In this document: piece after piece, positions 33,827 through 42,297 of the stretch
Numbering within the stretch: the stretch's first letter is position 1
Layout: each line of letters opens with the position of its first letter
From: LZORAL124-50-18 sp051208045
GTDB lineage: Bacteria > Pseudomonadota > Gammaproteobacteria > Pseudomonadales > Oleiphilaceae
Length of the DNA: 44,691 bases
NCBI GenBank assembly: GCA_051208045.1
Contig: JBPJFY010000022.1
Span: 1 to 44,691, forward strand
Reading direction: 5' to 3'
Position numbers and translations under genes: made by a program
The notes under the pieces: generated by a model
Database searches by the model: none
Told to the model about the DNA's origin: nothing
Seen by the model: only the letters and a program-made list of their open reading frames with translations

Positions 33827-34888
33827 GTGAGGCCTACTACTGCATCCATTCCAAGAGACCTGTCCCTGGGACGTGCCCTGAAACAGGCTCTATTGATTGT
33901 CACTGCTATCACACTATCGGGTTGTAATTTGATCAACCAAATGATGTACAAAACAACCGGCGATGTAATGAAAGGCTTCGCGAAAGATCACACGATTCCG
34001 TTCGTGCTGGAGCAGGATGACATGGCCATGGGTTGTGCCATGAGTGAAGCTACCGCACCATTGATGTTGTCTTTCGGACGAGTCACGGCCGAGCCGGATC
34101 AATTGGCGGTGATGATGTACCTGTCTGCGGGTGCCTGTGAAGAGCAGCGCGCACTGGAGCAGGAACTGCGCTACTCCCGGGCAATCAAGCAGCAAAACCC
34201 GGACGAAGCCGAAGACGCATTGATCGCTCAGAAACGTCATTTGGTCAACGCAGCCAAGCGCCAGTACCTGGCGTGGCAGCGTCTGGTAACGCATTACGGT
34301 GAGCCAGGCGGAGAGTGTCCAGATCTGGATACCGAATTCGACCAGTTCATCTGGCTGGCTGGCCTGCTGTCAGGGCTGCAGGCGCTGAACAATGAAATCC
34401 AGTCCACCGTGGCCATTGGCGTCCCCAAAAACATTGGCAGCAAAGCTGAGCGCGCTGCCAGCTGTCTGACCAATGCGGATTGGTGGGGTGCACCTATGGC
34501 AATCAAAGCGACTGTATGGGCCATGATTCCCGGCGCCCTGCCAAAAGGCGAAAGCGCCTGGGAACGACTGGAAGCCTCAGACAAAATTGGCGAGCGCAAG
34601 CGAGTCCGTCTGAGCCATGTATTGCATGCAATGGCCGCCTTTACCAAAGGCGACATGGAGCGAGTGCGTAATGTCATCCGTAGCCACGCCGAGTCGATCA
34701 AGAAACGACCGTCTCGTCCAAGCCACAAGATGATTGACGCCATTGCAACGTATAACATTCAAGCGCTGTCTGACCGGATGTGGACGCAGGCGACAGGTCA
34801 CAGAACTCCTGTCGGCGGTCTGGGTACCTTCTGGGACGAAAAGAAAGCGTCAAATGTTGAAACCGTAGATCTGGATGATCTTTTGTAA
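33827..34888 (+). CDS. TRAP-associated TatT-like lipoprotein
   Basis: This 353-residue protein starts with GTG (AAGGAG at 33815-33820, 6 nt upstream). A lipoprotein signal follows, with lipobox LSGC (Cys near residue 33), so the mature protein is anchored in a membrane. The rest is helical and fits the TatT component family: helical-repeat periplasmic lipoproteins encoded with TRAP transporters, known from TatT/TatP of Treponema. Motifs seen are MGCAMSEATAPLMLSFGRV, MMYLSAGACEEQRALE and LIAQKRHLVNAAKRQYLAW. It leads a three-gene transporter group and is followed 40 bp later by the solute-binding protein. The family call is from memory of annotation patterns. Confidence 0.75.
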   Translation: MRPTTASIPRDLSLGRALKQALLIVTAITLSGCNLINQMMYKTTGDVMKGFAKDHTIPFVLEQDDMAMGCAMSEATAPLMLSFGRVTAEPDQLAVMMYLSAGACEEQRALEQELRYSRAIKQQNPDEAEDALIAQKRHLVNAAKRQYLAWQRLVTHYGEPGGECPDLDTEFDQFIWLAGLLSGLQALNNEIQSTVAIGVPKNIGSKAERAASCLTNADWWGAPMAIKATVWAMIPGALPKGESAWERLEASDKIGERKRVRLSHVLHAMAAFTKGDMERVRNVIRSHAESIKKRPSRPSHKMIDAIATYNIQALSDRMWTQATGHRTPVGGLGTFWDEKKASNVETVDLDDLL

Positions 34889-34928
34889 GCTGTATAAACA
34901 CAAATCTGAAAGGAAATAGGGCATAACC

Positions 34929-35948
34929 ATGAAACTGACCAAGCACATAAAAACAACTGCAATTGCCGTAGCAACCACTGCTGCCATGGCATCCACCTCT
35001 GTCAATGCAGACCTGCTGAAGCGCACATTCTGCGTATTTGATCCCATTGGCGCGAACGGCCCACTGTTCAACGTCATGAAGTCAGCCAAGCCTGCCAACA
35101 TGAAGTGGGGCATCGACCTGGACATGAAAGCCTACACCGACGAAAAAATCGCGGCGGAAGACTTTAAAGCTGGCCAGTGTGACTCTGTGCTGTTGACTGG
35201 TACACGTGCTCGTGAATTCAACAATTTCACCGGCTCCCTCGAAGCACTGGGTGCAATCCCCAGCCAAGAAGAAATGAAAATGGTTCTGGCTACTTTGAAC
35301 AACCCCAAAGCAGCCACCCTGCTGAAAAACGGTAACTACGAAGTTGCAGGCATCTTCCCGGCCGGCGCTGTCTACCTGTTCTTGCGTGACCGCGCTGTTG
35401 ATAACGTAGAAGCCCTGCAAGGCAAGAAAGTCGCTACGTTTGATTACGACAAGGCTGCCGTTACCATGGTACGCCACGTGGGCGCATCGGTTGTGGGCGC
35501 AAGCTCTGCCAACTTTGCCGGAAAATTCAACAATGGTAGCGTAGATGCGGTGTATGCACCTGCGGTTGCCTACACACCACTGGAACTGTACAAAGGCGTG
35601 GGCACAGCGGGCGGTGTATTTGACTACAAACTGGGCCAGATGAACTTCCAGGTGCTGATTCAGTCTGACCGTTTCCCCGAAGGCTACGGCCAGAAGGTAC
35701 GTGAGTACGCATCCGCACGTTATGAAGAAGCCTATGACATCGTTGCGAAAGCAGAAGCTGAAATCAAGGCCGAAAGCTGGGTACGTCCCAAGCCACAGGA
35801 CGTAGAAGGTTACGACAAAATGCTTCAGGAAGTACGAATCAGCCTGCGTGACGACGGCGTTTATGACGCGAAAGCATTGAAGTTGATGAAGAAAGTTCGT
35901 TGCAAGACCAATCCTTCCAAAGCAGAGTGTGCTGACACGCGGGAGTGA
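34929..35948 (+). CDS. TRAP-type periplasmic solute-binding protein, atypical family
   Basis: This 339-residue protein has a signal peptide (IAVATTAAMASTSVNA, cleavage near residue 27). The mature N-terminus reads KRTFCVFDPIGANGPLFNVM, followed by KAYTDEKIAAEDFKAGQCDS. I recognise this start from proteins annotated 'putative solute-binding protein' (I believe DUF6091), not the standard DctP family. The C-terminal tail has two Cys (KVRCKTNPSKAECAD) that may form a disulfide. It presumably captures an unknown substrate, perhaps a carboxylate, in the periplasm for the permease downstream. AAAGGAAATAGGG precedes the ATG. Two hairpins follow the gene and may protect its mRNA. Confidence 0.78.
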   Translation: MKLTKHIKTTAIAVATTAAMASTSVNADLLKRTFCVFDPIGANGPLFNVMKSAKPANMKWGIDLDMKAYTDEKIAAEDFKAGQCDSVLLTGTRAREFNNFTGSLEALGAIPSQEEMKMVLATLNNPKAATLLKNGNYEVAGIFPAGAVYLFLRDRAVDNVEALQGKKVATFDYDKAAVTMVRHVGASVVGASSANFAGKFNNGSVDAVYAPAVAYTPLELYKGVGTAGGVFDYKLGQMNFQVLIQSDRFPEGYGQKVREYASARYEEAYDIVAKAEAEIKAESWVRPKPQDVEGYDKMLQEVRISLRDDGVYDAKALKLMKKVRCKTNPSKAECADTRE

Positions 35949-35958
35949 TGCAAGCTGC

Positions 35959-35979
35959 GGTGAGCTCTCAGAGCTCACC
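35959..35979 (+). other. Intergenic stem-loop after the solute-binding protein gene
   Basis: GGTGAGCTC (35959-35967) and GAGCTCACC (35971-35979) are perfect 9-bp arms around TCA. The stem begins 11 nt past the stop codon and no T-run follows. This is better suited to blocking 3' exonucleases or partial attenuation than to full termination. Confidence 0.6.
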
Positions 35980-36071
35980 CTGATGTCAACGCATAGCGAC
36001 TCAATCGCCACTTACTGACTTACAATTGATGGTCTGCTGTCGGTGGGCAGCATTGAGGAAAGCTATTTCGG

Positions 36072-36104
36072 GAAACCGAAACTGCCAACCGCGGTTTCGG
36101 TTTC
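36072..36104 (+). other. Second intergenic stem-loop before the TRAP permease
   Basis: GAAACCGAAAC (36072-36082) and GTTTCGGTTTC (36094-36104) are perfect 11-bp arms with an 11-nt loop, 39 bp before the permease ATG. With the hairpin at 35959 it makes a structured 195-bp spacer between binding protein and permease. Confidence 0.6.
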
Positions 36105-36143
36105 TCACTATGTAAACCCTTCAAAAATCAGCACGGATAAAAA

Positions 36144-38216
36144 ATGGCAAGCGGGATCAAAAATCGAACCACACTTGAGTGGGTGTCTTCCCTCCCCACC
36201 TGTATATTGCTTCTTTCAGTTGTGATTTTTAGTACCAGTAGTGACATCCACAACCAGATGTTGCGCCTGGGACAACAACTCTGGTCCGGGTACTACGAAC
36301 TGAGAACAGATCCGACGCCCCCGGAATGTGACCCCAACCTGGACATTGAACAGGAAATTAAAACGCGTATTCGCGAACAGGAGCAACAAGCCGGTGGTGA
36401 TGATGTGCTGGACTTGCTGGCCCCGGATCCAATCAATCCCGACATTCTGAGATCAGCACTGCAAAACCTGAAAACAGAGTGTGGCGAAAAGTATGCGCGC
36501 TATGACGAGCTCAAAGAACGCGTCACACCCGGTGTAAAAATCTATCGCTCTGTGGAGTTGTTTGTTGCGGACTTGATTGCCTTCGGTCTCACCTCGCAGC
36601 GCTTTACGCTGGCACTGCTGGTATTGTTGTGTGCATCTACCGCTACATTTACGCGGCACCATATTGCCATGCGTTCCATGCAAACACAGCTGGATCATAC
36701 GCTTTCTCACTTCCTGCAGTTTATCGCCAATTGCATGCTGTTCCTGTCTGCCTGGTCGTTCCGGGATCTGGCGCATGGTGATGGCGGCATCGTATCGGCA
36801 GAAAAAGATGCGCTCCACCTCATCTGGATCTCAGGTTTTGGCCTGTTAACCCTCGTCAGCGGCCTCCAGATCTTCCGGGTGCCGGAAGATGCCGAGCCAG
36901 GCGGCAGTATTCCTCAGGCGCTGCTTGCTGTGCCACTGTACACCACCATGTGTTTGATCTCCGGCACCTACTTTATGCTGGGGGGACACGTCGCGGGCAT
37001 CGGTATTTATCTGGATAAGATGATGGACCTGTCCGACATGTTCCTGAATGTCGGCCTGTATGTGTGGGCCGGTATGATGTTGAAGCACACCAAGCTGGCT
37101 CATTTAATTTTCAACATGCTGAAACCCTGGAAAATGCCTCCGGAGTTGCTGGCGTGCGTCGCGGTTGCCCTGGCGGCGATCCCTACCGCCTATACTGCGG
37201 CATCGGGTGTTTTCGTTATCGCGGCAGGTGCGGTCATCTATCACGAACTGCGTGAACAAGGCGCACGCCGACAGTTGGCGCTCGCAGCGACCGCCATGTC
37301 CGGCAGTATGGGGGTTGTTTTACGTCCCTGCTTGCTGGTGGTCGTCATCGCGTATCTCAACCGTGAAGTAACGACGGATGATCTGTTTGGCTGGGGCGCT
37401 TACGTGTTCCTGTTAACCGCGTCGCTGTTTTTCCTCGTGGTACTGACGGTGAACCGTCAAAGTAAAATTCAGCTGGCACCGGCAAGCGAAGCATTCCCGG
37501 AAATGGTGAAGAATTTCGTTCCCATCATCCCCTACATTCTGGTTATCGCAGGCGTTTTGCTGTTTTACTACTTTGCGCTGGACGTGAAGCTGGATGAATT
37601 TTCAGCAGCGCGATTGTTGCCGGTGATGATGCTGGGCATCCTGATTTATGAGCACGTTCGCTTCTCTAAATCGAAAGGCAGCGTTGGCGGCGAATTCAAT
37701 CACGACGGTCTTGAGAAGAGCGTACGTCATTCTACCACTAAGACTGCCGCAGAAATTGGCGCACTGCTTCTGCTCTTCGGCCTGTCGGTCAGTATTGGCG
37801 GCGTGATTGAGCGCTCGGGTATGATGGAAGCGTTCCCGCACTCCTTCTCCTCACCGTGGACTGCCATGATCCTGATGGTATGCATCCTGGTCGTACTTGG
37901 CATGATTATGGATGCCTTTGGCGCGGTAATTCTGGTCAGCGCGACCATTGCTACCATCGCCTATCAGAGCGGTATTCACCCGATCCACTTCTGGATGGTG
38001 ACGCTGGTTGCCTTCGAACTGGGCTACCTCAGCCCACCCGTGGCATTGAACCACTTGCTGGCACGCCAGGTCGTTGGTGAAAAAGAGGTAGAGCTTGCTT
38101 ACCAGGATACCGGCACATTCTATCAGCGACATGAGCGCATCCTGATGCCTTTGGTGGTCATGGGTATCGCACTGGTACTGGTTGCCTTTGTTCCGCTGGC
38201 AGTAGGTTACCGCTAA
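36144..38216 (+). CDS. TRAP transporter permease with fused small-subunit-like N-terminus
   Basis: This 690-residue membrane protein has a first membrane helix at ~15-32. A ~100-residue acidic extracytoplasmic domain follows, with two Cys (62 and 113) that may pair. Residues ~135-330 hold further helices in the place where a separate DctQ small subunit would act. The C-terminal ~370 residues resemble the DctM large subunit, for example PPELLACVAVALAAIPTAYT, ATAMSGSMGVVLRPCLLVVV, MIMDAFGAVILVSATIATIA and the final VTLVAFELGYLSPPVALNHL. It likely moves a substrate delivered by the upstream binding protein using an ion gradient. The ribosome-binding site is weak, and a strong terminator follows 21 bp after the stop. 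Confidence 0.83.
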   Translation: MASGIKNRTTLEWVSSLPTCILLLSVVIFSTSSDIHNQMLRLGQQLWSGYYELRTDPTPPECDPNLDIEQEIKTRIREQEQQAGGDDVLDLLAPDPINPDILRSALQNLKTECGEKYARYDELKERVTPGVKIYRSVELFVADLIAFGLTSQRFTLALLVLLCASTATFTRHHIAMRSMQTQLDHTLSHFLQFIANCMLFLSAWSFRDLAHGDGGIVSAEKDALHLIWISGFGLLTLVSGLQIFRVPEDAEPGGSIPQALLAVPLYTTMCLISGTYFMLGGHVAGIGIYLDKMMDLSDMFLNVGLYVWAGMMLKHTKLAHLIFNMLKPWKMPPELLACVAVALAAIPTAYTAASGVFVIAAGAVIYHELREQGARRQLALAATAMSGSMGVVLRPCLLVVVIAYLNREVTTDDLFGWGAYVFLLTASLFFLVVLTVNRQSKIQLAPASEAFPEMVKNFVPIIPYILVIAGVLLFYYFALDVKLDEFSAARLLPVMMLGILIYEHVRFSKSKGSVGGEFNHDGLEKSVRHSTTKTAAEIGALLLLFGLSVSIGGVIERSGMMEAFPHSFSSPWTAMILMVCILVVLGMIMDAFGAVILVSATIATIAYQSGIHPIHFWMVTLVAFELGYLSPPVALNHLLARQVVGEKEVELAYQDTGTFYQRHERILMPLVVMGIALVLVAFVPLAVGYR

Positions 38217-38236
38217 CGCTGGCGAGAGCTAAGTTC

Positions 38237-38267
38237 AAAGGCGCTGACAATGTCAGCGCCTTTTTTT
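38237..38267 (+). terminator. Rho-independent terminator of the TRAP gene group
   Basis: AAAGGCGCTGAC (38237-38248) pairs with GTCAGCGCCTTT (38252-38263) around AAT, and a seven-T run spans 38261-38267. It is a textbook terminator 21 bp after the permease stop. Confidence 0.9.
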
Positions 38268-38333
38268 ATGCCTGCCACACACCGGAAAACGGGGATTACG
38301 CGCCAAAGCTCACTGAGAAAAACATTCAGACAT

Positions 38334-38364
38334 AAAAAAAGCCGACACACTGGTCGGCTTTTTT
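38334..38364 (-). terminator. Rho-independent terminator of pckA (bidirectional in form)
   Basis: GCCGAC (38341-38346) pairs with GTCGGC (38353-38358). It is flanked by seven A on the left and six T on the right, so it can work on either strand. It lies 15 bp beyond the pckA stop and also backs up the TRAP terminator. Confidence 0.85.
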
Positions 38365-38378
38365 GAGTTAAGAAAAAC

Positions 38379-39914
38379 CTACTTCAGTTTAGGTCCTGCA
38401 GCCACAATGGCGTCAGACACATCGAACTTTTTAAAGTTTTCTACAAACTGGGCAATCAACTCTTTCTCTTTGGTATCGTATTCTGCTTTATCTGCCCAGG
38501 TATTCTTGGGGTTCAGCAAATTATCATCCACTCCCGGCACGGACTTAGGCACAGACAGGTTGAGGTTGGCCAAGTGCTCGGTTTCCACCCCGTTTAACGA
38601 TCCATTCTGAACCGCCGCGATAATGGCGCGTGTCGTCGGAATATCAAACCGCTTGCCAATACCATAGGATCCGCCGGTCCAGCCGGTATTCACCAAATAA
38701 ACCTTGCTGCCAAACTCTTCCATACGCTTCATCAGCAGCTCAGCATACACACCCGCAGGACGCGGGAAGAAAGGCGCTCCAAAGCAGGTGGAGAAGGTGG
38801 ACTTCAGCTTTGACGTTGAACCAATTTCCGTGGATCCGACCAATGCCGTGTAGCCACTCAAAAAGTGATAGGCTGCGGACTCTTTCGAGAGAATGGATAC
38901 AGGTGGGAGTACGCCGGTCATATCACATGTCAGGAACACAATCGCGGTCGGTTCACCGGCACGGTTTTCCAGAACACGTTTTTCAACATGCTCCAGTGGG
39001 TACGCACAGCGGGTATTCTCGGTCAAAGACACATCCGTGTAGTCTGGCTCACGGTTTTTGTTATCGATAACCACATTCTCGACGATGGCTCCAAATCGAA
39101 TGGCATCCCAAATCACCGGTTCGTTTTTCTTGCTCAAATCGATACATTTGGCATAACAACCGCCTTCCAGATTAAACACGGTGCCTTTGCCCCAGCCATG
39201 CTCGTCATCACCGATCAGGAAACGCGACTCATCTGCGGAAAGCGTCGTCTTGCCTGTGCCGGATAATCCGAAGAACAGGCAAGTCTCACCATCTTCCCCG
39301 ACGTTCGCAGAACAGTGCATGGGCAGTACATCTTTTTCAGGAAGCAGGAAGTTTTGCACGGAGAACATGGCTTTCTTCATTTCACCCGCATAGTGCATGC
39401 CCGCAAGCAGCACTTTGCGCTTGGCAAAGTTGATAATGACCGTACCGTCGCTGTTGGTACCATCCCGCTCAGGGTCACACACGAAGTTGGCGCAGTTCAG
39501 AATTTGCCACTCCTGCTTGTCAGCCGGGTTATAGCCCTCCGGAATGATGAACAGGTTGCGTCCGAACAAGTTTTGCCAGGCTGTTTCCGTGGTCATTTTC
39601 ACGGCCAGATAATGATCCGGATCAGCACCCACATGCACATGGGAAACAAAGCTTTCCTTATCCGCCAGATAGGCTTCCACGCGCTCCCACAGCGCATCAA
39701 ATTTTTCTGCATTAAATGGGCGGTTAATGGGCCCCCAATGAATCAGATCTGACGTGCTGGGTTCTTCTACAATAAAACGATCCATCGGTGATCGACCGGT
39801 ACGCTTGCCAGTCGTAACAACCAGGGAGCCGTTTGCCGCCAAGCGCCCTTCGTGTCGTTTCAGTGCTTCTTCGACCAGTTGCGCCGTTCCCAGATCAATA
39901 TGCGTGCTGCTCAC
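38379..39914 (-). CDS. pckA: ATP-dependent phosphoenolpyruvate carboxykinase
   Basis: This enzyme catalyses oxaloacetate + ATP to phosphoenolpyruvate + CO2 + ADP, the entry step of gluconeogenesis. It has 511 residues, normal for the ATP-type family. The kinase loop GLSGTGKTT (~216-224), the metal/substrate segment LLAGMHYAGEMKKAMF and the RTGRSPMDRF substrate loop near residue 38 are present. The start is GTG, with GAGG about 11 nt upstream. The gene suits growth on acetate, fatty acids or other non-sugar carbon. The 251-bp upstream gap 39915-40165 has TAATAT and other AT-rich tracts, but no promoter I would assert. Confidence 0.95.
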   Translation of the reverse strand: MSSTHIDLGTAQLVEEALKRHEGRLAANGSLVVTTGKRTGRSPMDRFIVEEPSTSDLIHWGPINRPFNAEKFDALWERVEAYLADKESFVSHVHVGADPDHYLAVKMTTETAWQNLFGRNLFIIPEGYNPADKQEWQILNCANFVCDPERDGTNSDGTVIINFAKRKVLLAGMHYAGEMKKAMFSVQNFLLPEKDVLPMHCSANVGEDGETCLFFGLSGTGKTTLSADESRFLIGDDEHGWGKGTVFNLEGGCYAKCIDLSKKNEPVIWDAIRFGAIVENVVIDNKNREPDYTDVSLTENTRCAYPLEHVEKRVLENRAGEPTAIVFLTCDMTGVLPPVSILSKESAAYHFLSGYTALVGSTEIGSTSKLKSTFSTCFGAPFFPRPAGVYAELLMKRMEEFGSKVYLVNTGWTGGSYGIGKRFDIPTTRAIIAAVQNGSLNGVETEHLANLNLSVPKSVPGVDDNLLNPKNTWADKAEYDTKEKELIAQFVENFKKFDVSDAIVAAGPKLK

Positions 39915-40165
39915 TGTTACTATGTCCTCAAGATAAAAAAGAATTCGTTGCCGGTTTCTGTGCTGGCCAGAAAGTTACCTCTTCGGCTGCCAAAAATCTC
40001 TTTCTATATTAGTTATTTAGTACCGGTATAAGCCGACCGGGTGTAAAAGTCGGGGCGCCATTATGCCAAATAACGGTGGAAAAAACGACAATTTGTGAGT
40101 GAATCTGTCTCTTTCGGTGAAAGGTAGCACAGTTCACTCACGGGGGGACATCGTGAAAACGATGC

Positions 40166-41032
40166 TTACTGAAGCGTGTGGTGGTGGAACAGTTTATCGA
40201 TCTGTGCGCGATCAAACTCGTATTTCGTGGCGCAAAAATGGCAGTCAATGGAGACCAGATGGTCTTCTTCCAAAATCTGGTACACCTCCTTTTCTCCGAT
40301 CGAAGTCAGCGCCATCTCAGTGCGATGGCGGGAACAACTGCATTCAAAATCGATGGTCTCTTCCGGATAGAGGCGCACATCCTCCTCATGGAACAAACGA
40401 TGCACAATGTCGCTCCCAGGCAGAGTCTTCAACTCCTCAAAAGTGATGGATGCACCCAGGTGGCAAATACGGTTCCAGGCATCCGGATCGGCCGACTTCT
40501 GATCCGGCAGTTTCTGCAACAGCAACCCTGCCGCATGTTGCTCATCCGCAAATAGCACAATGCGGGTTTCCAACTGCTCAGACTGCTGAAAGTAGGCTTC
40601 CAGGCATTGCGCCAATCCATCTGCCATCAGGGGAACAATGCCCTGATAGCGCTGCCCCTTGTCGGGGTCAATGGTGATCGCCATGTTTCCTTCACCAATG
40701 TGCGAAGTGAGATCTGTCAGGCACAGTTCTTCCAGTGCCGCCTCTTCAGACCACTGGGCCACCGCCCGAACCTTTCGATAATGGGTACACTCTGCCATCA
40801 ACAGGGAAACAGGGCCATTGCCTTTCGCCTGAATACTGAGTAATCCATCAAATTTCAGTGTGCCGCTGAGCAGCACCGATGCAGCAAGACACTCACCCAA
40901 CAGCGTGCGCACCTGGCCCGGGTACGGACGCGAGCGCACCGCATCCTGGTAACTGTTGGAGAGGCACACCAGCTCCCCCCGGATATCATGTTCTTCAAAT
41001 ATAAATCGATAAAACGCATCTGACTGTGACAT
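40166..41032 (-). CDS. hslO: Redox-regulated chaperone Hsp33
   Basis: This 288-residue chaperone is switched on by oxidation and protects proteins from oxidative unfolding. The C-terminal zinc centre is intact: Cys231 and Cys233 (ECSCSRHR) and Cys264 and Cys267 (DCHFCATKY). The N-terminal domain has GQVRTLLGECLAASVLLSGT and GNGPVSLLMAE. The downstream sequence 40149-40164 forms a 6-bp stem with a GAAA loop but no T-run. It lies 45 bp after hslR in the yrfG-hslR-hslO group. Confidence 0.95.
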   Translation of the reverse strand: MSQSDAFYRFIFEEHDIRGELVCLSNSYQDAVRSRPYPGQVRTLLGECLAASVLLSGTLKFDGLLSIQAKGNGPVSLLMAECTHYRKVRAVAQWSEEAALEELCLTDLTSHIGEGNMAITIDPDKGQRYQGIVPLMADGLAQCLEAYFQQSEQLETRIVLFADEQHAAGLLLQKLPDQKSADPDAWNRICHLGASITFEELKTLPGSDIVHRLFHEEDVRLYPEETIDFECSCSRHRTEMALTSIGEKEVYQILEEDHLVSIDCHFCATKYEFDRAQIDKLFHHHTLQ

Positions 41033-41077
41033 GCCAACCTCCGACTTCTCAATGGGCTGCTTCTTTAGTATATGGAA

Positions 41078-41503
41078 TCAGTCATCCGGTGACCAGGAAG
41101 CTTCCTGCTCTTTGAACCGAACGATATGGCGGCGCTGCTTTTTGGTGGGCCGGCGGGCTGGGGGTAAATGCGCCATTTGCATTTGTTTTCGTTGCCAGGC
41201 CTGCTCCTCGCGACGCTTCAGGCTGTCTTCCGTTTCTTCGTAAAGGGTCACAGCTTCTTTAGCGCTCTTGCGTCGGTCGGTCAGCGCGAGCACCACCACT
41301 TCTTTCTCGGCCCACCCCTGTCGGATAAACAACGTCGCTTCCGGCTCCACATGTTTGCCTGGCTTGCACCGCTGCCCATTGTATTGCACTTTTCCGCCTT
41401 CCACCGCCTCTTTGGCCAACGCACGGGTTTTGAAGAAGCGGGCCGCCCACAGCCATTTATCCAGCCGGACGACCAGCTCGTCTTTTTCATCTGTGTGTGT
41501 CAT
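41078..41503 (-). CDS. hslR: Ribosome-associated heat-shock protein Hsp15
   Basis: This 141-residue S4-domain RNA-binding protein rescues 50S subunits carrying nascent chains after heat shock. The S4 motif is VRLDKWLWAARFFKTRALAK, followed by GGKVQYNGQRCKPGK. The C-terminal tail is strongly basic (PPARRPTKKQRRHIVRFKEQ). Its ATG overlaps the yrfG stop (ATGA), so the two are translationally coupled. Confidence 0.94.
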   Translation of the reverse strand: MTHTDEKDELVVRLDKWLWAARFFKTRALAKEAVEGGKVQYNGQRCKPGKHVEPEATLFIRQGWAEKEVVVLALTDRRKSAKEAVTLYEETEDSLKRREEQAWQRKQMQMAHLPPARRPTKKQRRHIVRFKEQEASWSPDD

Positions 41504-42156
41504 GGTTTACGAATCAGCTCCCGAAATTCATCAATGGCCTGATAGCCCAGATCACTTCGCCTGGGACCGGTGCTGTCAGGCTGGAGAATGGTAAACAGAT
41601 GCTTGATGCCATAGGCGCGGGCAGAGTTAAGCACGGAAATGCTGTCATCGATGAACAACGTGCGGGCAGGGTCAAACGGCTCGATGTGTTGAAGTGCCTC
41701 CCAAAACTGCACATTTTCCTTGGGCAAACCAATATCGTGGGTGCAGATTATCTGATCCACAAAGTGGTCCAGCCGGGTAACGCGAAGTTTGATATTCAGG
41801 CTCTTATGATGTGCATTCGTCACCAACACCACCCGGTGCCGGGTCTGTTTCAGTTCTTCCAGAAAGTGTTCGACATGGGGACGAAAGGCGATGAGATGCA
41901 CCAGATCTTCCTTTAACTGCGGGATATTCAGGCCAAGCGTTTCTGTCCAGAAGTCCACACAGTACCAGTTCAAGGTACCTTCCTGTGCCTGGTACAAGGT
42001 TTCCAGCCGCTGCGTCGCTTCTTCGAGTGAAATGGTGTGGTGACTGGCGTAATGTTGGGGTAAGTGTGCCAACCAGAAATAATTATCGAAATGTAAATCC
42101 AGAAGTGTACCGTCCATATCAAGGAACACGGTATCAATCTGCTGCCAATCTATCAT
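41500..42156 (-). CDS. yrfG: HAD-family nucleotidase YrfG-like
   Basis: I set the start at ATG 42156, which gives MIDWQQIDTVFLDMDGTLLD, the normal family N-terminus. Upstream in-frame sequence shows no family similarity. At 218 residues it is close to E. coli YrfG (222), a GMP/IMP 5'-nucleotidase. HAD motifs are visible: DMDGTLLD (I), VLVTNAHHKSLNI (II), and LPKENVQFWEALQHI with FIDDSISVLNSAR (III/IV). It is the first gene of the minus-strand yrfG-hslR-hslO group and is divergent from cysQ. The nudE gene often found beside it is absent here. Confidence 0.92.
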   Translation of the reverse strand: MIDWQQIDTVFLDMDGTLLDLHFDNYFWLAHLPQHYASHHTISLEEATQRLETLYQAQEGTLNWYCVDFWTETLGLNIPQLKEDLVHLIAFRPHVEHFLEELKQTRHRVVLVTNAHHKSLNIKLRVTRLDHFVDQIICTHDIGLPKENVQFWEALQHIEPFDPARTLFIDDSISVLNSARAYGIKHLFTILQPDSTGPRRSDLGYQAIDEFRELIRKP

Positions 42157-42297
42157 CGTGCGAATCGTTCCCCTTAGGTATTTTTCCGGCCTCGTTTTCC
42201 TGCACCCTGACAGACGAGGTGCCAATGCCTTACTGAAATTGTATGATTGTTTACGACAAATAACCATGCCCGATCCACGCACAATCAGGAAAACCGT

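Noticed and set aside
42157..42297. A nudE gene between yrfG and cysQ, as in related genomes
   Set aside because: Only 141 bp separate the two starts and no coding frame is present, so nudE is absent from this locus.
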